Part shown: piece by piece, positions 60,260 through 64,000 of the stretch
Numbering within the stretch: position 1 is the first letter of the stretch
How the letters are laid out: every line of letters begins with the position of its first letter
From: Pseudomonadota bacterium
GTDB lineage: Bacteria > Myxococcota_A > Polyangia > Polyangiales > Polyangiaceae
Length of the DNA: 64,000 nucleotides
Direction of reading: 5' to 3'
Assembly: GCA_023431345.1 (NCBI GenBank)
Contig: JAEYWK010000105.1
Location: 44,942-108,941 of the forward strand
Notes under the pieces: model-generated
The model's input: only the letters and a program-made list of their open reading frames with translations
The model's database searches: none
What the model was told of the DNA's origin: nothing
Made by a program: the position numbers and the translations under genes

Positions 60260-61141
60260 GTGGACACCAAGCTCTTCGCCACGCTGGGCCTGCTCTTCAC
60301 GCTGGTCGCCGCCTGCGGCGGCAAGGCGCTCGACCTCGATGCGCCTCCTGAGGGGTCGGGCGGAGACAATCAGGCCGGCTCCGGAGCGGCGGGCAAGGCG
60401 CACGGCGGGAGCGGGCAAGGCGGCAGCGGCACCGGCGGCTTCGGCGCAGGCGGCAGCATGGGCGGCGTGGGCTCGGGCGGCAGCGGCGGCGCGGCCTGTT
60501 CCGCGTTCGACGACGCTTCGCCTGGCTTCATCCCCGTCGAAATCGTCAACGCGACGAGCTCGACCCTGCACCTCGGGCAAGACACGCTCAGCTGCAGCGT
60601 CGAGCCGCTGTTCTCCGTCGGGAGCGACGCCGGTCCCCTGGGCATCGAAGGCAGTTGCCGTACCTCGTGTAGCGCGCTCCGCGCGGGCGGCCCCGTGGGC
60701 TGCCCCGCCATCTGCGCTTTCCCGAGCACGGTCAAGCTGTTGCCTGGCGAGACCTACAGGACCAGCTGGGACGCTCGCTACTTCGTCGCAATCGAGCTGC
60801 CTGCCGCCTGCGATGCCGGCTACGGGCGCCAGTGCAGCCAGGCGCGTGTCATTCAGCCCGGCTCGTTCACCTTCACCGCCAAGGCCGGTAGCAGCATCGA
60901 TTGCCCCATGGCGCACGACGCGAGGTGCGCGCCGTGCCAGCCCACCGAGAACGGTGGCTGCACGACGCCGGGCAGCTTCATCGGCGGAACCTTGGCCACT
61001 GCCCACACGAACGTCGTGCTCGACGGCTCCTACGGCATCTACGGCAAGCAGTTGCCGATGCCCCGACCGGACATTCCTGACGCCGACTTCGCCCCTCCCC
61101 TGAGCCGCGTCGTGCGCATCATCTTCGGCGATTTGCGTTAA
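60260..61141 (+). CDS. Gly-rich lipoprotein
   Basis: 293 residues from GTG 60260, because a signal peptide with lipobox LVAACGG follows directly; the frame is open far upstream across the previous gene. Gly/Ser linker (about 35-85), then a Cys-containing beta-rich domain (CSAFDDASPGFIPVEIVNATSSTLHL; TFTAKAGSSIDCP). No family recognised. Probably exposed at the cell surface. Confidence 0.72.
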   Translation: MDTKLFATLGLLFTLVAACGGKALDLDAPPEGSGGDNQAGSGAAGKAHGGSGQGGSGTGGFGAGGSMGGVGSGGSGGAACSAFDDASPGFIPVEIVNATSSTLHLGQDTLSCSVEPLFSVGSDAGPLGIEGSCRTSCSALRAGGPVGCPAICAFPSTVKLLPGETYRTSWDARYFVAIELPAACDAGYGRQCSQARVIQPGSFTFTAKAGSSIDCPMAHDARCAPCQPTENGGCTTPGSFIGGTLATAHTNVVLDGSYGIYGKQLPMPRPDIPDADFAPPLSRVVRIIFGDLR

Positions 61142-61304
61142 CCGAGCGGCGCTCCCATCGGCGGCGCCCCCGCGTCGACCTCTCCTGCCGACCTTGCCCG
61201 CCGACCTGCGGCTCGGCTCCGAGCGCGGCCGCTTCTCGCTATTTCTCCGGGAAATCGCGGTGGCTGCGCGCCCTTTCGATCCGGGTTAGGCTGCGCGCCC
61301 CGTC

Positions 61305-62714
61305 ATGTCGAGCGCCATCGAGCCTGCCATCGTTCTTGCCGCCTACGCTGAGCCCGTCGCCAGCGGTCGCCGCGTGTTGTTCATCGGCCCCGCGACCTCG
61401 GCGCTGCCCGAGCGCCTGCTCGAGCGCGGCGCTCGCCTGGTTCACGCCTGCGATCCGAACGCCACGCGCGTCGCAGAAGCGACCGCCAAGAACCGCTCCG
61501 GCAACCTGTCGTTCTCGGCCCTCGCCGACGGACATTTCGCGCTGCGCGACGGCGCCTTCGACGTGTGCGTGGTGGAGGACGCGGGCATCAGCGATCCGGT
61601 GCCGCTCCTGAAGCGCGTTCGGCGTGCGCTCTCACCGCGCGGCGTCGCGATCTTGGCGACTCCCAACCCCGAGACCCGCGCGCCGCTCATGCCTTACCGC
61701 GCGAGCAGCGCGGTCGCGCTCGACTACTACGCGCTCTACGACGCGGTGAAGGGCGAGTTCAAGCACGTACGCATGCTGGGCCAAGCGCCGTTCGTCGGCT
61801 ACGTGATCGCCGATTTTGCGCCGGAAGGCGCGCCGGAGCCTTCGCTCGACACCGCGTTCGTGCCGAGCGGCGCCGAAGAGCCGGAGCTGTTCATCGCCGT
61901 GGCCTCTCAGCATCCGGTGGAGCTCGACGCCTTCGCGGTGGTCCAGTTGCCGTATCGCAGCGTGGTGTCCGCCAGCGCCGACGACGGCGACGCGCTGCGT
62001 AAGGCTCGCGGCGCCGAGCAAGCTGCTCGCGCCAAGCTCGCGGAGCTCGAGGCAGGCAAAGCGGCCGAGCTCGAGGCGGGGCGGGCCAAAGCCGCCGAGC
62101 TCGAAGCCGCCCGCGCCAAGCTCGCGGAGCTCGAAGCGCTGCGCGCCAAAGTCGCGGAGCTCGAAGCGCTGCGCGCCAAGCTGGGTCAGCTCGACTCGAC
62201 GCGGGCCAAGCTGCGTGAGCTGGAAGGCACGCTCGAAAGCGAGCAGAAGGCCGCCGCTGCTCGGGAAGCCAAGCTGCGCGAAGTAGAGACCAAGATCTTC
62301 GGTCGCGACACCGAGCTCGCAGCGCTGCGGCAAGAGCTAGATGGCAAAAATCAGCTGATCAAGACGCAAGAGGCGACCGTGTCGGAGCTCAATCGGAAGC
62401 TCGCGCAAGGGCCGTCGCCGGAAGAAGCGAGCGCGGCCGCGGCCGAGGTCGCGGCGCTCGAAAAGGCGCTCGCGGAGCGCGGTGAGCACGTGCGACAGCT
62501 CGAGCGCGACCTCCGTGAAGCAGAGCGCATCGGCAAAGAGCTGCTGCGCCAGGTGCAGCTGCCCTCCGCCGACAGCCACGCCGAAGCTGTCCGCAGGGTC
62601 GCCGAGAGCGAGCTTGCTCAGAAGCTGGCCAAGAGCCAGGCCGATCTGATCGCGACGCGCTGGGCCCTCGAAGCAGCCGTAAAGCGCGGCTCATCCGAGA
62701 ATCCGAACGCCTGA
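61305..62714 (+). CDS. SAM-methyltransferase-like domain fused to coiled coil
   Basis: 469 residues. Residues about 1-190 have a class I methyltransferase fold: RRVLFIGPATSALPERLLERGARLVHACDPNATRVAEA (motif I region), DGAFDVCVVEDA and LLKRVRRALSPRGVAILATPNPE. From about 230 to 455 a long coiled coil of heptad/hendecad repeats (AKLAELEA repeated) rich in Ala/Glu/Lys/Leu. It could be a cytoskeletal or polarity scaffold or a methyltransferase acting in a complex. It lies 97 bp upstream of dnaJ. Confidence 0.8.
   Translation: MSSAIEPAIVLAAYAEPVASGRRVLFIGPATSALPERLLERGARLVHACDPNATRVAEATAKNRSGNLSFSALADGHFALRDGAFDVCVVEDAGISDPVPLLKRVRRALSPRGVAILATPNPETRAPLMPYRASSAVALDYYALYDAVKGEFKHVRMLGQAPFVGYVIADFAPEGAPEPSLDTAFVPSGAEEPELFIAVASQHPVELDAFAVVQLPYRSVVSASADDGDALRKARGAEQAARAKLAELEAGKAAELEAGRAKAAELEAARAKLAELEALRAKVAELEALRAKLGQLDSTRAKLRELEGTLESEQKAAAAREAKLREVETKIFGRDTELAALRQELDGKNQLIKTQEATVSELNRKLAQGPSPEEASAAAAEVAALEKALAERGEHVRQLERDLREAERIGKELLRQVQLPSADSHAEAVRRVAESELAQKLAKSQADLIATRWALEAAVKRGSSENPNA
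62121..62180. repeat. 30-bp near-perfect tandem repeat in the coiled-coil coding region
   Basis: Units 62121-62150 and 62151-62180 differ at two bases and encode the repeating AELEALRAK block. Less perfect copies extend on both sides, so the coiled coil can lengthen or shorten by slippage. Confidence 0.75.
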
Positions 62715-62811
62715 GCCGCGCGGCCGCGAGCCTCGACGCTCCTTGACACCCGACCAGCACGATTTAACTTCCGCGGGTTTTCCCGCCGAACGCCGTCCAT
62801 GAGCTTACAGC

Positions 62812-63897
62812 ATGAGTGAAAAGCGCGACTTTTACGAGGTTCTCGGGGTCGCGCGCGAAGCGAGCGATGATGACATTCGTCGCGCCTACCGCCAGGCCGC
62901 CCTCAAGCATCACCCCGACCGCAACCAGGGCAACCCGGAAGCGGAGGTGAAGTTCAAAGAAGCCACCGAGGCCTACACGGTGCTCTCCGATCGCGAGAAG
63001 CGCGCAACCTACGATCGCTACGGCCACGCGGGCCTCGGCGGCGGCGGCTTCGACTTCAACAACGCGGGCGTCGGCGACATCCTGAGTCAGTTCCAGGACA
63101 TGTTCGCCGACTTCTTCGGCGGAGCCGGCGGTGGCTTCGGTGGCGGCGGTCGCCGTCGTCGCCAGCCCGATCGCGGGCAAGACGTGCGCGTCGAGCTCAC
63201 GCTCACGCTGGCCGAGGCGCTCACCGGTGGCAAGCACGAGGTCTCGCTGCATGGTGCGGTGCCGTGCGACACCTGCCACGGCAGCGGCGCGAAGGCGGGC
63301 ACCAAGCCGGAGACGTGCAGCCAGTGCCGCGGCACCGGTCAAGTCACCGCGCAGCGCGGCTTCATCATGTTCTCGAGCCCGTGCGCGCGCTGCCGCGGCA
63401 CCGGGCAAATGATCAGCTCGCCGTGCGAGACGTGCCATGGGCAAGGTGCGGTCGAGAAGCAGCGCAAGGTGCTGGTCAACGTGCCCGCCGGTATCGACTC
63501 CGAGCAGCGGCTGCGCGTCCCCGGTCAGGGGATGCCGGGGCCGAACGGCGCGCCCTCGGGTGATCTCTACGTCGACGTCGAGGTCGAGGCGCACACCCAC
63601 TACGAGCGCCACGGTAACGACCTGGGTACGCGCCTCACGTTGACGTTCGCCGAGGCCGCTCTCGGCACGAGTACGACGCTCGTCTTGCCCGACGATCGCG
63701 AAGTCACGGTCAAGGTCGACGCGGGTTGCCAGCCCGGCAGCATCGTCGTCGTGAAGGGAGAAGGCGCGCCGCGCCTCGACCGCGCCGGCCGCGGTGATCT
63801 GCACGTGATGATCGCCGTGCAAGTGCCGAAGAAGCTCAGCAAGACGGCCAAGCGCCTGCTGCAAGAGCTCGAGCAAGAGCTCAAAGCCGACGCCTAG
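62812..63897 (+). CDS. dnaJ: Chaperone DnaJ
   Basis: 361 residues. J-domain with HPD (ALKHHPDRNQGN, about residues 30-45), Gly/Phe region (GHAGLGGGGFDFNNAG), then four CxxCxGxG zinc repeats (CDTCHGSG, CSQCRGTG, CARCRGTG, CETCHGQG) and the C-terminal substrate-binding domains. Co-chaperone stimulating DnaK ATPase and delivering unfolded proteins. ATG 62812 is the family start. The rest of the window (63898-64000) holds only short CGTGCC hexamer repeats. Confidence 0.97.
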   Translation: MSEKRDFYEVLGVAREASDDDIRRAYRQAALKHHPDRNQGNPEAEVKFKEATEAYTVLSDREKRATYDRYGHAGLGGGGFDFNNAGVGDILSQFQDMFADFFGGAGGGFGGGGRRRRQPDRGQDVRVELTLTLAEALTGGKHEVSLHGAVPCDTCHGSGAKAGTKPETCSQCRGTGQVTAQRGFIMFSSPCARCRGTGQMISSPCETCHGQGAVEKQRKVLVNVPAGIDSEQRLRVPGQGMPGPNGAPSGDLYVDVEVEAHTHYERHGNDLGTRLTLTFAEAALGTSTTLVLPDDREVTVKVDAGCQPGSIVVVKGEGAPRLDRAGRGDLHVMIAVQVPKKLSKTAKRLLQELEQELKADA

Positions 63898-64000
63898 GGA
63901 GTGTCCCTGAATTGGGATTGCTCGCGCGTGCCCGTAAACGTGCCCGTGCCCGTGCCCGACGGTCCGTGAGGGGTCGTTGGGCCCGTTTGTTGGTAGGCCC

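Noticed and set aside
63926..63958. Short CGTGCC hexamer repeats after dnaJ
   Set aside because: Too short and simple to support a functional call.
1..64000. CRISPR arrays, rRNA genes, riboswitches
   Set aside because: Looked for regularly spaced repeats and conserved RNA motifs; only short coding-region repeats and one tRNA were found.

Overview
High-GC, myxobacterium-like chromosome segment (Myxococcota, probably order Polyangiales). The evidence is internal: a MYXO-CTERM-like C-terminal tail, many Gly/Ser-rich secreted lipoproteins, a Ser/Thr kinase with a C-terminal membrane anchor, DUF1552/DUF1592-type secreted proteins, an ECF sigma/FecR chain and mevalonate-type HMG-CoA synthase. The species cannot be read from the window.

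Region A (1 to about 17,810) looks like the right-hand part of an integrated mobile element sitting against the 3' end of a tRNA-Lys(CUU) gene. Composition and codon use look less GC-rich than the rest. It holds: a SNF2-type helicase (cut by the window edge) overlapping a 1274-residue protein that combines RNA-polymerase alpha-CTD-like modules with a sigma region 4-like helix-turn-helix; a divergent PD-(D/E)XK nuclease; a leftward string of Dam-type DNA methyltransferase plus three small overlapping unknown genes; a 335-residue unknown protein overlapping a ParB/radical-SAM fusion; and a rightward chain in which an HTH-like peptide, a small protein, a reverse transcriptase, a helical basic protein, a frame-disturbed gene and a tyrosine integrase overlap end to end. 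The ParB/radical-SAM operon and the reverse-transcriptase operon share a near-identical 20-bp sequence followed, at exactly the same spacing, by CCGCAT just before the start codon. This points to co-regulation and is the strongest hint of an undescribed system here. The far end of the element was not found and probably lies left of the window.

Region B (about 17,800 to 31,200) is chromosomal: tRNA-Lys with promoter and terminator, a peroxiredoxin, a DUF1028 protein with a MYXO-CTERM-like tail, a three-haem-motif lipoprotein, a beta-barrel protein, a GH45-like endoglucanase, a DHFR/RibD-like reductase, a NicO-type metal transporter, a remnant of a sigma-54 activator, a short-chain dehydrogenase, a Kazal-type lipoprotein, a class-V aminotransferase and a glycogen-debranching-type glucosidase.

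Region C (31,200 to 49,100): undecaprenyl-diphosphatase, a small membrane protein, a complete MacA/MacB/TolC-like export operon (ATPase and permease are separate genes), a Ser/Thr kinase chained to a TPR-like protein and a C-type-lectin lipoprotein, an FHA/histidine-kinase/receiver hybrid, HMG-CoA synthase, a hexose-6-phosphate mutarotase-like protein, a large membrane protein and an isolated FliI/YscN-type ATPase.

Region D (49,100 to 64,000) is rich in envelope proteins: a DUF1592/DUF1552 pair, an ECF sigma-FecR/TPR-outer-membrane-glycosidase chain with four-base overlaps, an OmpA-like lipoprotein coupled to a formylglycine-generating-enzyme-like protein, a methyltransferase/coiled-coil protein and DnaJ. 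No CRISPR array, rRNA or insertion sequence was seen.
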